DNA of 45,537 nucleotides from Verrucomicrobiaceae bacterium (GCA_029865835.1 JARXAL010000224.1:1-45537); one strand, 5' to 3'. Positions 29,922 through 40,099 are shown, counted from the stretch's first letter. The notes: generated by a model from the sequence alone, not told the origin. Program-made: numbers and translations.

Positions 29922-31388
29922 ATGATCATTGTTGCCGGATGTGGATATGTTGGTGCCTCGCTCGCAGGCCATCTGCATGCCGCCGGACATCAAGTCATCG
30001 GCCTCACCCACTCAGCGGATTCCGCCGCTCGACTCGCCGCCGAACATCCCTGGCCCGTCGCCGCATGCGACATCACCTCACCCGATTCCCTCGCCCAACT
30101 CGCCAACAGCCTCGATCCAAACCAAACAGTCACCGCCTTTGTTCATTGCGCCAGCTCCGGACGCGGTGGTGCCGACGCCTACCGCTCCGTTTACTTGAAC
30201 GGCCTGGAAAACCTCATCGCCGCCTTCCCCTCCGCCCACCCGCTCTTTACCTCCAGCACTTCTGTCTACGCCCAAAAAGACGGCTCAACCGTCACTGAAT
30301 CAGACCCCGCCACCCCCCCTCGCGAAACCGGCCTCCTCCTCCGCCAGGCCGAAGACCTGGCCCTCGCCAAAGGCGGCACCGTCGCGCGCCTCGCAGGCAT
30401 CTACGGCCCTGGCCGCTCGTTCGTTCTGAAAAACCTCCTCCTCGGCAAATCCGGCGTCGAAACCGAAGACGGCATCGGCCGACTCATCAATCAAATCCAT
30501 CGGGATGATGCCGCCACCGCCCTCGCTCATCTCGTCCTGCAAAAACTCCCCGGCATCTTCAACGTCTGCGACGACGCCCCCACCACCCAACGCGACATCC
30601 TCAACCCCCTCGCCGACCTCTTCGCCCTCCCTCCTCCAGGCCCCAAACCCCCAGACCCCGACCGCAAACGCGGCTGGACCAATAAAGCCGTCAGCAATGC
30701 CAAACTCCGCGCCTCCGGTTGGACCCCCGCCTATCCCACCTACTTCGCCGCCCTTCAGCACGACCCCGACCTCGTCCCTTCCATCCTCGATCTCGTTCAA
30801 GAAGAAGCTCCAGACTGCCTGCCTCGCTCCCCCAACATCGTCCTCATCGGACTCATGGGCTCCGGCAAAACCACCGTCGGAAAAATCATCGCCCGCAAGC
30901 TCGGCTGGGATTTCATCGACACCGACTCCCTCATCATCAGTCAAGCCGACGGCCGGTCCATCCCTGACATCTTCGCGCAAGAAGGCGAAATCTCTTTCAG
31001 GCAGCGCGAATCCGCCGCCCTCCGCAGCTTGATAGGTCGTCGCAATGCCGTCATCGCCACGGGTGGAGGCATCGTCACCATTCCCCGAAACCTCGCCCTC
31101 CTGCGACACCTCGGCTTCATCGTCTGGCTCGAAGCCCCGGTCTCCCTCCTCGCTCGCCGCACTGCCCACAACAACGACCGCCCTCTCCTGCAGGACACCG
31201 ATCCTCACGCCAAATTGGAGGCCCTCCTCACCGCACGCAGCCCCCTATACAAAGCCCTCTCAGACCTCCGTATCCAAACCCAAGACCTCCTCCCGGAAGA
31301 AAGCGCCTACGGTGCCACCGAGAGTGCCCGCATCTTCTTCATCAATCAGCTCCGCCTCCGCAACTCCCTCCACTCCGATCCCACCTGA
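29922..31388 (+). CDS. Fusion: N-terminal NAD(P)-dependent epimerase/SDR (YeeZ-like) plus C-terminal shikimate kinase
   Basis: N-term MIIVAGCGYVGASLAGHLHAAGH, LFTSSTSVYAQ; C-term IVLIGLMGSGKTTVGKIIARKLGWDFIDTDSLI, GEISFRQRESAAL, IATGGGIV, NDRPLL. One open frame throughout. Confidence 0.9.
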   Translation: MIIVAGCGYVGASLAGHLHAAGHQVIGLTHSADSAARLAAEHPWPVAACDITSPDSLAQLANSLDPNQTVTAFVHCASSGRGGADAYRSVYLNGLENLIAAFPSAHPLFTSSTSVYAQKDGSTVTESDPATPPRETGLLLRQAEDLALAKGGTVARLAGIYGPGRSFVLKNLLLGKSGVETEDGIGRLINQIHRDDAATALAHLVLQKLPGIFNVCDDAPTTQRDILNPLADLFALPPPGPKPPDPDRKRGWTNKAVSNAKLRASGWTPAYPTYFAALQHDPDLVPSILDLVQEEAPDCLPRSPNIVLIGLMGSGKTTVGKIIARKLGWDFIDTDSLIISQADGRSIPDIFAQEGEISFRQRESAALRSLIGRRNAVIATGGGIVTIPRNLALLRHLGFIVWLEAPVSLLARRTAHNNDRPLLQDTDPHAKLEALLTARSPLYKALSDLRIQTQDLLPEESAYGATESARIFFINQLRLRNSLHSDPT

Positions 31389-31422
31389 TCGCGGCACCCA
31401 CCTGAAGCGCCGCCCTCCTCGA

Positions 31423-32439
31423 CTACGGCTTCGCCGGAGCAGCCGCCTCAGGCGCAGGCACCTCAAGCTTCGGTTCCACTGACTTCGCATCTGGAGCAGG
31501 CACTTCCACCTTAGGCGCTTCAATCGGCTTCGGAGCCAACGGTTTCACCGCTTCCGGATTCGCCGGCTTCGGCGTCACTTCAACAGCAGGTGCCGGAGCA
31601 GGCTTCACTTCGACCGCAGGCGTCGTCACCCCATTCGCTCCCACCGTCACCTTCATCGGAGCCGACGTTGCACCCGCCCCACCCAACTGAATCGGCGGAA
31701 CCGCTACACCCGCTGGCGCACCACCCACCGCTGGCGTTGGCGCAGCACCCGCTGGCGCTGGAGGTGCTGGTGGCGGGGCCGGAGGATCCACCTCCTTCGT
31801 CGGAAGCGCCGCTCCCACCCACTTCAACCGCTCCTGACCCTGATCAAAAAACGGCTGGTTCGTTCCAGGATACTTGCTCGGCAAGGTCTCATAGATCGCC
31901 TTCGCCTCATCCGTCTTACCCTCGCTCCAAAGCAAATCGCCCAACCGAATCGCAGCCAATGGCGTCACCTCGGAATCCGCATAACTCGTCATCAATTCTT
32001 CATACAACTTCTTCGCTTCCGCCTTCTCCCCCATCCCATCCAAACGCGACGCCAAGGCCAGCTTCGCCTGAGTCACCAACGGATGCTTGCTGTTCGTTTC
32101 CAAAAACGTCTTCAGCGCCGCTGTCGAGCTGTCCTTCTGGTTCTGCTCCCAAAGCATCTCAGCCTTCGCCAAAAGCGCATTCGCCGCCGCTTGGCTCCCC
32201 GGATACTTCGCGATCACCGCATCAAACCCGTCCACCGAATCCGCCGCCGTGAACGCCCCACCTGCCTCCCGGGCCACCGCATCCGTGCGATACTTCACCA
32301 CCCCAAAAGCCGCCAGTGCCACAATCACGAGGCAAACGAATATCAGCAAGGGCTTCAAATTCTTCTCCATCCAGGTTTCACTGGCAGAGGGGAGAACGAC
32401 AGCGGCGTCGATGACAGGAGCAGGAACTTTAGAGGACAT
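31423..32439 (-). CDS. Membrane-anchored TPR protein (YfgM-like N-terminus) with Ala/Pro-rich tail
   Basis: N-terminal TM (LKPLLIFVCLVIVALAAFGVVKY), TPR-like repeats (FDAVIAKYPGSQAAANALLAKAEML..., AIYETLPSKYPGTNQ), C-terminal PA-rich low complexity. Confidence 0.75.
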   Translation of the reverse strand: MSSKVPAPVIDAAVVLPSASETWMEKNLKPLLIFVCLVIVALAAFGVVKYRTDAVAREAGGAFTAADSVDGFDAVIAKYPGSQAAANALLAKAEMLWEQNQKDSSTAALKTFLETNSKHPLVTQAKLALASRLDGMGEKAEAKKLYEELMTSYADSEVTPLAAIRLGDLLWSEGKTDEAKAIYETLPSKYPGTNQPFFDQGQERLKWVGAALPTKEVDPPAPPPAPPAPAGAAPTPAVGGAPAGVAVPPIQLGGAGATSAPMKVTVGANGVTTPAVEVKPAPAPAVEVTPKPANPEAVKPLAPKPIEAPKVEVPAPDAKSVEPKLEVPAPEAAAPAKP

Positions 32440-32478
32440 GGAAATAAAAAGTCAGATCAAAAATTTCAAACGCGTGAA

Positions 32479-33444
32479 TCAAGCGCCCACCTTGGCCCGA
32501 GCTTCATCAGCCAGTGCCGTCGAAAGATAACGCTCACCAGTCGAGCACCCGATCGTCACAATCAACTTGCCTGCATTCTCAGGCCTCGCAGCCACTTGCA
32601 GCGCCGCACAAACATTCGCCCCCGTGCTGATCCCAACCAACAATCCCTCTTCAGCCGCCAAACGCCTCGCCATCGCAAACGCTTCATCATTGGAAACCTT
32701 GATCACCTCCGAGACCACCGCCAAATCGAGGTTCTTCGGCACAAACCCCGCGCCCGTCCCCTGAATCTTGTGCGGCCCCGGTTGCACCGGTTCACCCGCC
32801 ATCGTCTGGCTGATCACAGGCGAAGCCTCAGGCTCAACCGCAATCGCAGTGAAGGACTGCTTCTTCTTCTTCAAAGCATGTGCCACCCCCGAAATCGTCC
32901 CACCCGTCCCCACCGCTGACACCAAAAAATCCACTGCGCCCTCGCTATCGTTCCAGATCTCTTCCGCCGTCGTCTTCTCGTGAATCGCCGGATTCGCCGC
33001 ATTCTCAAACTGCTGTGGCATCCACGCATTCGGCGTCTGACTCAAAATCTCTTCCGCCTTCGCAATCGCCCCCTTCATCCCCTGCGCCCCAGGCGTCAAA
33101 ACCAAATCCGCGCCCAGCAAGGCCAGCAACGTCCGACGCTCAACACTCATCGTCTCAGGCATCGTCAAAATCAGCTTGTAACCCTTCGCTGCGCACACAA
33201 ATGCCAGCGCAATCCCCGTGTTCCCGCTCGTCGGTTCCACGATCACCGTGTCCTTCGTGATCAAGCCACGCGCCTCGCCATCCTCAATCATCGCCATCCC
33301 GATCCGATCCTTCACACTTCCCAACGGATTGAAGAACTCACACTTCAACGCAATCGTCGCCTGCACACCCGCAGCTACCCGATTGAGTTTGATCAATGGC
33401 GTATTGCCAACCGTTTCGACGACGTTGTTATAGATGCGGCTCAT
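32479..33444 (-). CDS. cysK: Cysteine synthase A
   Basis: [33 protein letters not shown] (PLP Lys), [22 protein letters not shown]. Confidence 0.96.
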   Translation of the reverse strand: MSRIYNNVVETVGNTPLIKLNRVAAGVQATIALKCEFFNPLGSVKDRIGMAMIEDGEARGLITKDTVIVEPTSGNTGIALAFVCAAKGYKLILTMPETMSVERRTLLALLGADLVLTPGAQGMKGAIAKAEEILSQTPNAWMPQQFENAANPAIHEKTTAEEIWNDSEGAVDFLVSAVGTGGTISGVAHALKKKKQSFTAIAVEPEASPVISQTMAGEPVQPGPHKIQGTGAGFVPKNLDLAVVSEVIKVSNDEAFAMARRLAAEEGLLVGISTGANVCAALQVAARPENAGKLIVTIGCSTGERYLSTALADEARAKVGA

Positions 33445-33560
33445 GGTGTGAATGACAGAAGGTTGAAATGCTGTGCGATGACCCCCCTGGAAAAGCCCAA
33501 GGGTCGGCAGGGACGGAGTTTATAGTTTCCAGCAGCCCGTCTTGCAATGGAAAAAACCAC

Positions 33561-34292
33561 CTACCGCCGCCGCCAAGACGCCCCGGGCGCCAATTGCACC
33601 TTCCATCCCGACAGATGCCCGTTCGAGTAATCCGTCTTTCCATACGCCCCCACCAGCGTCAGCCCCGTCGCCTTCTTCCACGCCGCACTCATGCTCTCCG
33701 CCGTGTGACATCCCCAACTCTGGCAATACGCATTCGGTGTGAACGCACTCGCCCGAATCCGCTTCAAATCCGTCTCATGCAGCCACGCCCCCGAACCCCC
33801 ATACACATCGGAACTGTAATCAAACATGAAGCAAAACTTGTTCGAGTGCCCAAAATACTCAAACCCGCTCACCTTCACACTCCTCCGATTCATCCCACTG
33901 TTGATGTAATTGATCACGTCCGACCCCGACCGAAACCACACCAGCCTCACCCCATACGTGTCCCTCACCGACTCCACAAAACTCACCAAAGGCTGCCGAT
34001 CCTCCGCCGACCTCCGGTCATAGGCATCCCGATACACCATCCACGTAATGATCGTCCCCGGCGGCGTTCCCTTCTTGATCTCCTGCATCCGCACCCGCGC
34101 TGACCGCACAAAATTCCCCCACCAGCGATCATGCTGCTCCCCCGGCTTCCTCAAATCCTCCCATCTCCGCATCGCCGGCCCCCCGCTCACCACGATCACC
34201 TCCGTCTGCGCCCCCGCGGTTTCCGCTCCCAGGAACGACAGCGCAGCAATACACATGGCAAAAAACACGGGGCGGCTTGGGCTCATAGGCAT
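33561..34292 (-). CDS. Secreted protein with caspase-like/DUF4347-like His and Cys motifs
   Basis: Likely start MPMSPSRPVFFAMCIAALSFLGAETAGAQ (34292; 34286 also possible). Late FEYFGHSN and YCQSWGCHTAESMSAAW motifs. Confidence 0.6.
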   Translation of the reverse strand: MPMSPSRPVFFAMCIAALSFLGAETAGAQTEVIVVSGGPAMRRWEDLRKPGEQHDRWWGNFVRSARVRMQEIKKGTPPGTIITWMVYRDAYDRRSAEDRQPLVSFVESVRDTYGVRLVWFRSGSDVINYINSGMNRRSVKVSGFEYFGHSNKFCFMFDYSSDVYGGSGAWLHETDLKRIRASAFTPNAYCQSWGCHTAESMSAAWKKATGLTLVGAYGKTDYSNGHLSGWKVQLAPGASWRRR

Positions 34293-34340
34293 GTCAGTAA
34301 AAAGGCTATCCTTGCACCTTTGGCAAGCAATCTCCTTCAA

Positions 34341-35075
34341 TCAAGCCCACACCCCCTGCGCGAGCAGTTGCTTCGTCGCCGCCTCCGCCCACCCCCGATT
34401 CGCCGCCGGGCTTGCCGGACTCGGTTGGAGCTCCTTCCGGTCCTTCACCTTCAACCCACTCACTCCCACCGCCCGCGCCAACCGCTCCTCCGCAAACGCC
34501 CCCACCCCAATCACCCACTCCGGCTCCATCGCTTTCAATACCGCGCCCAAATGCGCATCACACGCCGCCTCCATCGGCCCACTCTCCGCCACCGGCAGCT
34601 TCTCCGGCGTCACATTCGCCCCCGTCGCACTCATGAACACCAGTGGACAATAATTCATCACCAAATGCTCCCTGAAAAAATCCTCAGCCGCCCCAAATCG
34701 CTCCTGAAACAATCCCCACAATCGTCTCCCACTCACCTCCGACTTGTCACACTGGAACCCCACCACCGGCCGCTTCGGATGCTCAACCTCCGGCTTCCCC
34801 ACCGCCACCTCGATCCCCATCCAATCCCTCACCGCCGCCACCTCCCCAAACGGCACCCCCGTCTGCGCCATCCCAAACGGCCCCGGATTCATCCCCAAAA
34901 ACACCACCCGCTTCTTCCCTCCCCCAAATCGCGTCAAATACGCCTCATGTGCCCCCCACGCATACTCCAGAGGCCGATAAACATGCGTCACCGGTTCTCC
35001 AAACCGCAAACCCTTCAGCGCCTCATCCAGCACCCGGGCCGCCGCCACCAACTCATTTTTAACCTTCTCACTCAT
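34341..35075 (-). CDS. SMUG-type uracil-DNA glycosylase family protein
   Basis: FLGMNPGPFGMAQTGVPFGEVAAVRDWMGI, MNYCPLVFM. Start MSEKVKNELV (35075) avoids overlap with the next gene. Confidence 0.85.
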   Translation of the reverse strand: MSEKVKNELVAAARVLDEALKGLRFGEPVTHVYRPLEYAWGAHEAYLTRFGGGKKRVVFLGMNPGPFGMAQTGVPFGEVAAVRDWMGIEVAVGKPEVEHPKRPVVGFQCDKSEVSGRRLWGLFQERFGAAEDFFREHLVMNYCPLVFMSATGANVTPEKLPVAESGPMEAACDAHLGAVLKAMEPEWVIGVGAFAEERLARAVGVSGLKVKDRKELQPSPASPAANRGWAEAATKQLLAQGVWA

Positions 35076-35116
35076 CCACCTCCGTTCGCTCAATCTCCCC
35101 ATCCGCGCAAGCCGCC

Positions 35117-35878
35117 TCACCAATCCTTCGCCATCCCCACCACCACCTTCAAAAACGCCGCCTGCGCCTTCACCCGATCGTCCAACGCAAACTCCGATGG
35201 CGTCTCAAACGTCAACGATACTCCGCAGCCCATGTCATAAAGCGCAATCGCCTCCGGCATCCCCGGCAACCCCACCGGAATCCGCCGCCGCTGAATCACC
35301 CCTCCCTCCGCCACCCGCCCCTCAATCCGCCGCCGCCCCTCCACCGGCAGCCTCCGCGTCGCGATCCGCCTCAGCACCTCCCCACTCCACCCCTTCGGCA
35401 GCCAGCTCAACTCATACACATACATCCCCTGCGCATCATAGTCCTCATGCAAACACACCCCCACCTTCACCCGCCTCCCCTGCATCACCTGCCGCCACGC
35501 TCCGCACACCGGATCATCCTCCACATGAAACCGCCGATTCAAATCCAACCCCCGACCATCCACCCGCGTGTTCGCCACCAACCCCACCGGATTCAAACAC
35601 GGAAAAATCAAAAACGCTCCCGCCTTCAACACTGCCTCGTTGGCCTCCGCCCACTTCAACAATCCCGACGTCGCCCCCGGCTCGTCCCCATGCACTCCCG
35701 CAGACAAATAAACACTCCGCTCCCCCGCCCTCGCCGCCGCCGTCTCCAACCAAATCACCCGATACCCCTCCACCCGGCACAATTCATTCACCTTCATCCC
35801 CACTCGCCTCGCCAATTCGCGCCACCGAGCCATCAGCGCGGCGTAATCATGACACAGGTGGTTCGGCAAAGCTATCAC
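35117..35878 (-). CDS. M14-like zinc carboxypeptidase / succinylglutamate desuccinylase-type protein
   Basis: YLSAGVHGDEPGATSGLL (HxxE), RGLDLNRRF, VCLHEDYDAQGMYVYEL. Confidence 0.82.
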   Translation of the reverse strand: MIALPNHLCHDYAALMARWRELARRVGMKVNELCRVEGYRVIWLETAAARAGERSVYLSAGVHGDEPGATSGLLKWAEANEAVLKAGAFLIFPCLNPVGLVANTRVDGRGLDLNRRFHVEDDPVCGAWRQVMQGRRVKVGVCLHEDYDAQGMYVYELSWLPKGWSGEVLRRIATRRLPVEGRRRIEGRVAEGGVIQRRRIPVGLPGMPEAIALYDMGCGVSLTFETPSEFALDDRVKAQAAFLKVVVGMAKDW

Positions 35879-35955
35879 CCCTCCACCTTCACCTCACCCC
35901 TCCCTCCGCGCAACCCTCTTGCTCATCCCCCCTTTCACCCCCAAACTCCCAACGC

Positions 35956-37548
35956 ATGATCCCCCGTGAAAAACCCGACCTCCGCGCCCGTCTCCACGAC
36001 GTCCCGCACCAGCCGGGTGTCTACGTCATGCGTGACCGCCTCAATCGCGTCATCTACGTCGGCAAAGCCCGCGACCTCCGCAAACGCCTCGCCAACTACT
36101 TCACCCCCGCCCGCTCCAAACTCGCCGACCGCAAAACACGCGCTCTCATCGACTCCATCTGGGACTTCGATCTCCACCTCGTCCGCAACGAACCCGAATC
36201 CCTCCTCCTCGAAGGCAAGCTCATCAAAGAGTTCCGCCCCCGCTACAACGTCAGCTTCCGCGACGACAAACGCTTCCTCCTCATCCGCCTCCCCCTCAAC
36301 GACCCCTTCCCCCGCTTCTCCCTAACGCGCCTCAAAAAAGACGACGGCGCCCGCTACTTCGGCCCCTTCGCCCACTCCGGTGCCCTCCGCACCACCATGA
36401 ACTGGCTCACCAAACGCTTCGGCCTCCGCGTTTGCCGCCCCATCAATCCCGGCGAAATCGATTACAAACACTGCTCCAACGACGTCATCAAAAACTGTTC
36501 CGCCCCCTGCATCGGCCGCATCTCCCGGGACGACTACCTCCGCCGCCTCGATGAAGCCTGCGACTTCCTCTCCGGCAAATCAAAGGACCTCCTCCCCGCC
36601 CTCGAACAGGAAATGCAAACCTACGCCGCCAAACTCGACTTCGAGCGCGCCGCCGAGCTCCGGGACATGATCACCGACCTCAAAAAAACCCTCGAACCCA
36701 CCCGCTCCTTCGAACGCGGCGCCCGCGCCAAAGTCGCCTCCACCATCGACCCCATGGCCGATGTCCGCGAACTCCAGGAGGAACTCCACCTCGACCGCCC
36801 TCCCCTCGTCATGGAGTGCTTCGACATCGCCAACATCGGCGCCACCCACTGCGTCGCCTCAATGGTCCGCTTCAAGAACGGCGTCCCCGACAACGCCAAC
36901 TACCGCCGCTACCGCATCCGCGCCACCTCCGGCCAAAACGACTTCATCGCCATGGCCGAAGTCATCCGCCGCCGCTTCTCCCGCATCCTCATCGAAGGCA
37001 AAAAAGCCCTCGGCGAAGACGCCGAATTCTCCCAGGAACCCCCACTCGAAGCCCTCCGCCGCCTCGAAAATCAAATCCCAAAAACCCAAACCTCGAAATT
37101 CGTCACCCTCCCCGACCTCATCATCGTCGATGGTGGCAAAGGCCAGCTCTCCATGGCCATGACCGAACTCCAACGCCTCGGCCTCAGCGGCGTCCCCATC
37201 ATCGGCCTCGCCAAAGAACGCGAGGAAATCTATCGCCCGGAAGAAAGTGAACCCCTCCTCATCTCCCACGACCGCGGTGCCCTCAAACTCCTCCAACGCA
37301 TCCGCGACGAAGCCCACCGCTGGGCCAACGGCTACCACCAACTTCTCCTCAGCCGCCGCATGGATGAAAGCCTCCTCGACGACTGCCCCGGCGTGTCCCA
37401 GGCCCGCAAAGCCGCCCTTTTAAAAACCTTCGGCTCCACCGCCCGCCTCCGCGCAGCCACCCCCGAACAACTCGCCACCACCCCCGGCATCTCCAAAACC
37501 CTCGCCGCCACCATCCACGACTTCCTCCAATCCCGAAAACCCACCTGA
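35956..37548 (+). CDS. uvrC: Excinuclease ABC subunit C
   Basis: GIY-YIG: QPGVYVMRDRLNRVIYVGKARDLRKRLANYF; UVR motif; MECFDIANIGATHCVASMVRF; LPDLIIVDGGKGQLSMA; HhH GVSQARKAALLKTFGS. Listed ORF start 35197 is too long. Confidence 0.95.
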   Translation: MIPREKPDLRARLHDVPHQPGVYVMRDRLNRVIYVGKARDLRKRLANYFTPARSKLADRKTRALIDSIWDFDLHLVRNEPESLLLEGKLIKEFRPRYNVSFRDDKRFLLIRLPLNDPFPRFSLTRLKKDDGARYFGPFAHSGALRTTMNWLTKRFGLRVCRPINPGEIDYKHCSNDVIKNCSAPCIGRISRDDYLRRLDEACDFLSGKSKDLLPALEQEMQTYAAKLDFERAAELRDMITDLKKTLEPTRSFERGARAKVASTIDPMADVRELQEELHLDRPPLVMECFDIANIGATHCVASMVRFKNGVPDNANYRRYRIRATSGQNDFIAMAEVIRRRFSRILIEGKKALGEDAEFSQEPPLEALRRLENQIPKTQTSKFVTLPDLIIVDGGKGQLSMAMTELQRLGLSGVPIIGLAKEREEIYRPEESEPLLISHDRGALKLLQRIRDEAHRWANGYHQLLLSRRMDESLLDDCPGVSQARKAALLKTFGSTARLRAATPEQLATTPGISKTLAATIHDFLQSRKPT

Positions 37549-37609
37549 CTGATCCTTTTCACCTTTCCATTCCGATCATCATCGCGTTCATTCCTTTCTG
37601 ACTTCCCGC

Positions 37610-39349
37610 ATGACCGTCGCCGCCTCCACGTTGCTGATCGCCAAAGCCCACTGGCGCATGTTTCAGCACCGCGCCCGGCATAGCCTCAGTGAGAATCGAC
37701 TCCTCACCCTCACCGTCACCACCTTCCTCGGCGTCTACGGCATCGCCGCCTACGCCCTCGTCAGCCGTGGCCTCGACTTCGTCCAAGCCCTCCCCCTCCT
37801 CGGCCCGCTCCTCACCGAGCGGTTGATGTACCTCCTTTTCTTCTTCTTCCTCGTCATGCTGGTGCTCTCAAACGCCACCATCACCGGCATGAGCCTCTTC
37901 CGCCGACGCGACACCGAATGGCAAATCGCCCTCCCCATCACCCCCCGTAGCCTCGTCCTCTGGAAAACAATCGAAGGCATGCTCCTCGCCAGTTGGGGCC
38001 TCCTCGTCCTCAGCGCCCCCATCCTCCTCGCCCTCGGACGCCTCTTCAACGCCGGTCCTGCCTTCTACCTCTCCGGCGCCATCAGCCTCGTCTGCCTCGT
38101 CACCCTCGCCGCCAACGCTTCCACCTGGTTCCTCCTCGCCCTCGTCCGCTGGGCCCGCCCCTGGTGGTGGAAACCCGCCGCCGTCGCTCTCGCCGCCCTC
38201 ATCGGCGTCGCCCTCTATCGCTTCTGGAGCACCGACCCCGAACAAGCCACTGCCGGTGACATGGTCGCCAACCTCAACGAGGTCCTCAAACACACCGAAA
38301 TCTGCATGCACCCTCTCCTCCCCAGCGTCTGGGTCACCGAGGGCCTCACCTCCGCCGGACGCGGTCTCTTCGAACGCTCCCTCTTCTACAACCTTCTCCT
38401 CATCGCCTACGCCCTCGTTTCCTTCGTCGTCACCGCCCTCATCGCCACCTCCTGGTTTCCCGCCGCCTGGCAGCGGGTCATGACCAACTCCGCCGCTGAA
38501 TCCGCCGGCGCCGCTGGCAACCTCTGGTTCCATCATCCCGACCGCCCCTCCAAGGGCATCGCCTTCTGGCAGCGCCTCTTCGGCCTCGACCGACCCTCGG
38601 CCTCCATCATGCTCAAAGACATCCGCACCTTCCTCCGGGAACCCGTTCAGTGGGGACAATGCGCCATGGTCTTCGGCCTCCTCTTCTTCTACGCCTCCAA
38701 CCTCCGCCGCCTCGGTTACGATCTCGAAAACCCCTTCTGGATCCACCTCATCAGTTACCTCAACCTCGTCGTCTGCGCCCTCGCTCTCTCCACCCTCACC
38801 ACCCGCTTCATCTTTCCCCAGTTCAGCATGGAAGGCCGCCGCATGTGGATCCTCGGCCTCTCCCCCGTCCCTCTCCACCGACTCCTCGGTCTCAAACTCC
38901 GCCTCAGCGCCGGCGTCATCGCCCTCCTCACCACCGCGCTCGTCGTCATCTCCAGTTCCAGCCTCAACCTCCCCCCCCAACGCACGCTCTTCTTCTCCGC
39001 CGCCATCATCCTCCTCAGCTATGGCCTCACCGCCCTCGCTCTCTCCATCGGCGCTCTCATCCCCAACTTCCGCGAACCCAACCCCGCCCGCATCGTCTCC
39101 GGCTTCGGCGGCACCCTCTGCCTCATCTCCTCCTTCCTCTACATCCTCCTCAGCGTCATCGTCCTCGTTCTCCCCACTTGGTGGCGATTCAAAACCGGCA
39201 CCATGCCGCCCGTAAACATCGCTCCAAACGCCCTTCCAGACCTCCTCGCGCTCCTTGGTGTCTTCGGTCTCACCCTCCTTTTTGGAGCCCTTCCGTACAC
39301 CCTCGCAAAAAATCAGACGAAAAAACTGGAATATTTAAGACTTCTGTAA
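37610..39349 (+). CDS. ABC-2-like exporter permease, multi-pass membrane protein
   Basis: Many hydrophobic TM segments; MFRRRDTEWQIALPITPRSLVLWKTIEG-type sequence typical of large ABC-2 permeases. Confidence 0.65.
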   Translation: MTVAASTLLIAKAHWRMFQHRARHSLSENRLLTLTVTTFLGVYGIAAYALVSRGLDFVQALPLLGPLLTERLMYLLFFFFLVMLVLSNATITGMSLFRRRDTEWQIALPITPRSLVLWKTIEGMLLASWGLLVLSAPILLALGRLFNAGPAFYLSGAISLVCLVTLAANASTWFLLALVRWARPWWWKPAAVALAALIGVALYRFWSTDPEQATAGDMVANLNEVLKHTEICMHPLLPSVWVTEGLTSAGRGLFERSLFYNLLLIAYALVSFVVTALIATSWFPAAWQRVMTNSAAESAGAAGNLWFHHPDRPSKGIAFWQRLFGLDRPSASIMLKDIRTFLREPVQWGQCAMVFGLLFFYASNLRRLGYDLENPFWIHLISYLNLVVCALALSTLTTRFIFPQFSMEGRRMWILGLSPVPLHRLLGLKLRLSAGVIALLTTALVVISSSSLNLPPQRTLFFSAAIILLSYGLTALALSIGALIPNFREPNPARIVSGFGGTLCLISSFLYILLSVIVLVLPTWWRFKTGTMPPVNIAPNALPDLLALLGVFGLTLLFGALPYTLAKNQTKKLEYLRLL

Positions 39350-39354
39350 TATAA

Positions 39355-39381
39355 CCATAGAGGAAATAATTTCCAATATGG
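39355..39381. promoter_or_regulatory. Dyad symmetry overlapping SD and start codon of the next gene
   Basis: CCATA-GA-GGAAAT-A-ATTTCC-AA-TATGG; contains SD-like GAGGA and the ATG (39378-39380). Confidence 0.5.
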
Positions 39382-40049
39382 CTATGGCACGCAAATCGAC
39401 CGCTTTTATCCGAGACGAAGAAGACAACGTCCTCCGCTTCGAACCCGTCACCGGTTTCATGGACGGCCCTGAAGACTCCATGGATGACGTCAATCACAAG
39501 GTCAAAGCCGCCCAGGAGCGCCTCACCCAGCTCCGCCAGCAGCAAGAAGAAATCGAGCGCGAACAAAAACACCTCGAAGAACTCCGCCAAAAACAAGAAC
39601 TCTTCGGTTCTGGAAAACGCGATATCCTCGAAAAACTCACCCGCAGCACCAGCAGCCTCGATCGCGAACTCTACGACGCCCAAAAACTCGTCGAAGAAAT
39701 CTCCATCACCCGCGATACCTTCTCCCGCCACCTCGAGATCATCCGCAATCTACAGCCCGAAAAGTGGTCCCGCTCCCAGGTCGAATCCGAACTCGACAAT
39801 GCCCTGACCGCGATCGAAGACGCCGACGAAGACTACACCAAAGGCATCCGCCGCCTCTCCACCTGCCGCCGCAGTGAAACCGCTTCCGCCCCGGACTCCC
39901 ACGACTTTCAGCCCACTCCCTCCAGCCTCCAGTCCACCCCTTTCGCCAACGACGATTGGAACGCCTGGCTCCGCCGTGGGCTCGCCTTCACCCTGCCCCT
40001 CATCGGCACCCTCATCTTCGCTCTCATCCTGATCCGCCTCATGTTCTGA
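39378..40049 (+). CDS. Coiled-coil protein with single C-terminal TM (tail-anchored topology)
   Basis: Charged coiled coil (KVKAAQERLTQLRQQQEEIEREQKHLEELRQKQELF...), C-terminal RRGLAFTLPLIGTLIFALILIRLMF. Confidence 0.75.
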   Translation: MAMARKSTAFIRDEEDNVLRFEPVTGFMDGPEDSMDDVNHKVKAAQERLTQLRQQQEEIEREQKHLEELRQKQELFGSGKRDILEKLTRSTSSLDRELYDAQKLVEEISITRDTFSRHLEIIRNLQPEKWSRSQVESELDNALTAIEDADEDYTKGIRRLSTCRRSETASAPDSHDFQPTPSSLQSTPFANDDWNAWLRRGLAFTLPLIGTLIFALILIRLMF

Positions 40050-40099
40050 TTTCACCCAGTCCCTTGTTAAGCCAATCAACCCTCGACTTCTCCCGAATC

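Noticed and set aside
31423-31830. Pro/Ala-rich repetitive sequence in the TPR protein
   Set aside because: Ordinary low-complexity periplasmic linker/tail; no regular DNA repeat unit.
37868-38980. 370-aa minus-strand Gly/Glu-rich ORF opposite the ABC-2 permease
   Set aside because: Composition is an artefact of the opposite-strand hydrophobic codons; no start context or domain.
37610-39349. ABC-2 permease without adjacent ATPase as an anomaly
   Set aside because: Separate ATPase loci are common, and the partner may be elsewhere in the genome; not strong enough as its own finding.
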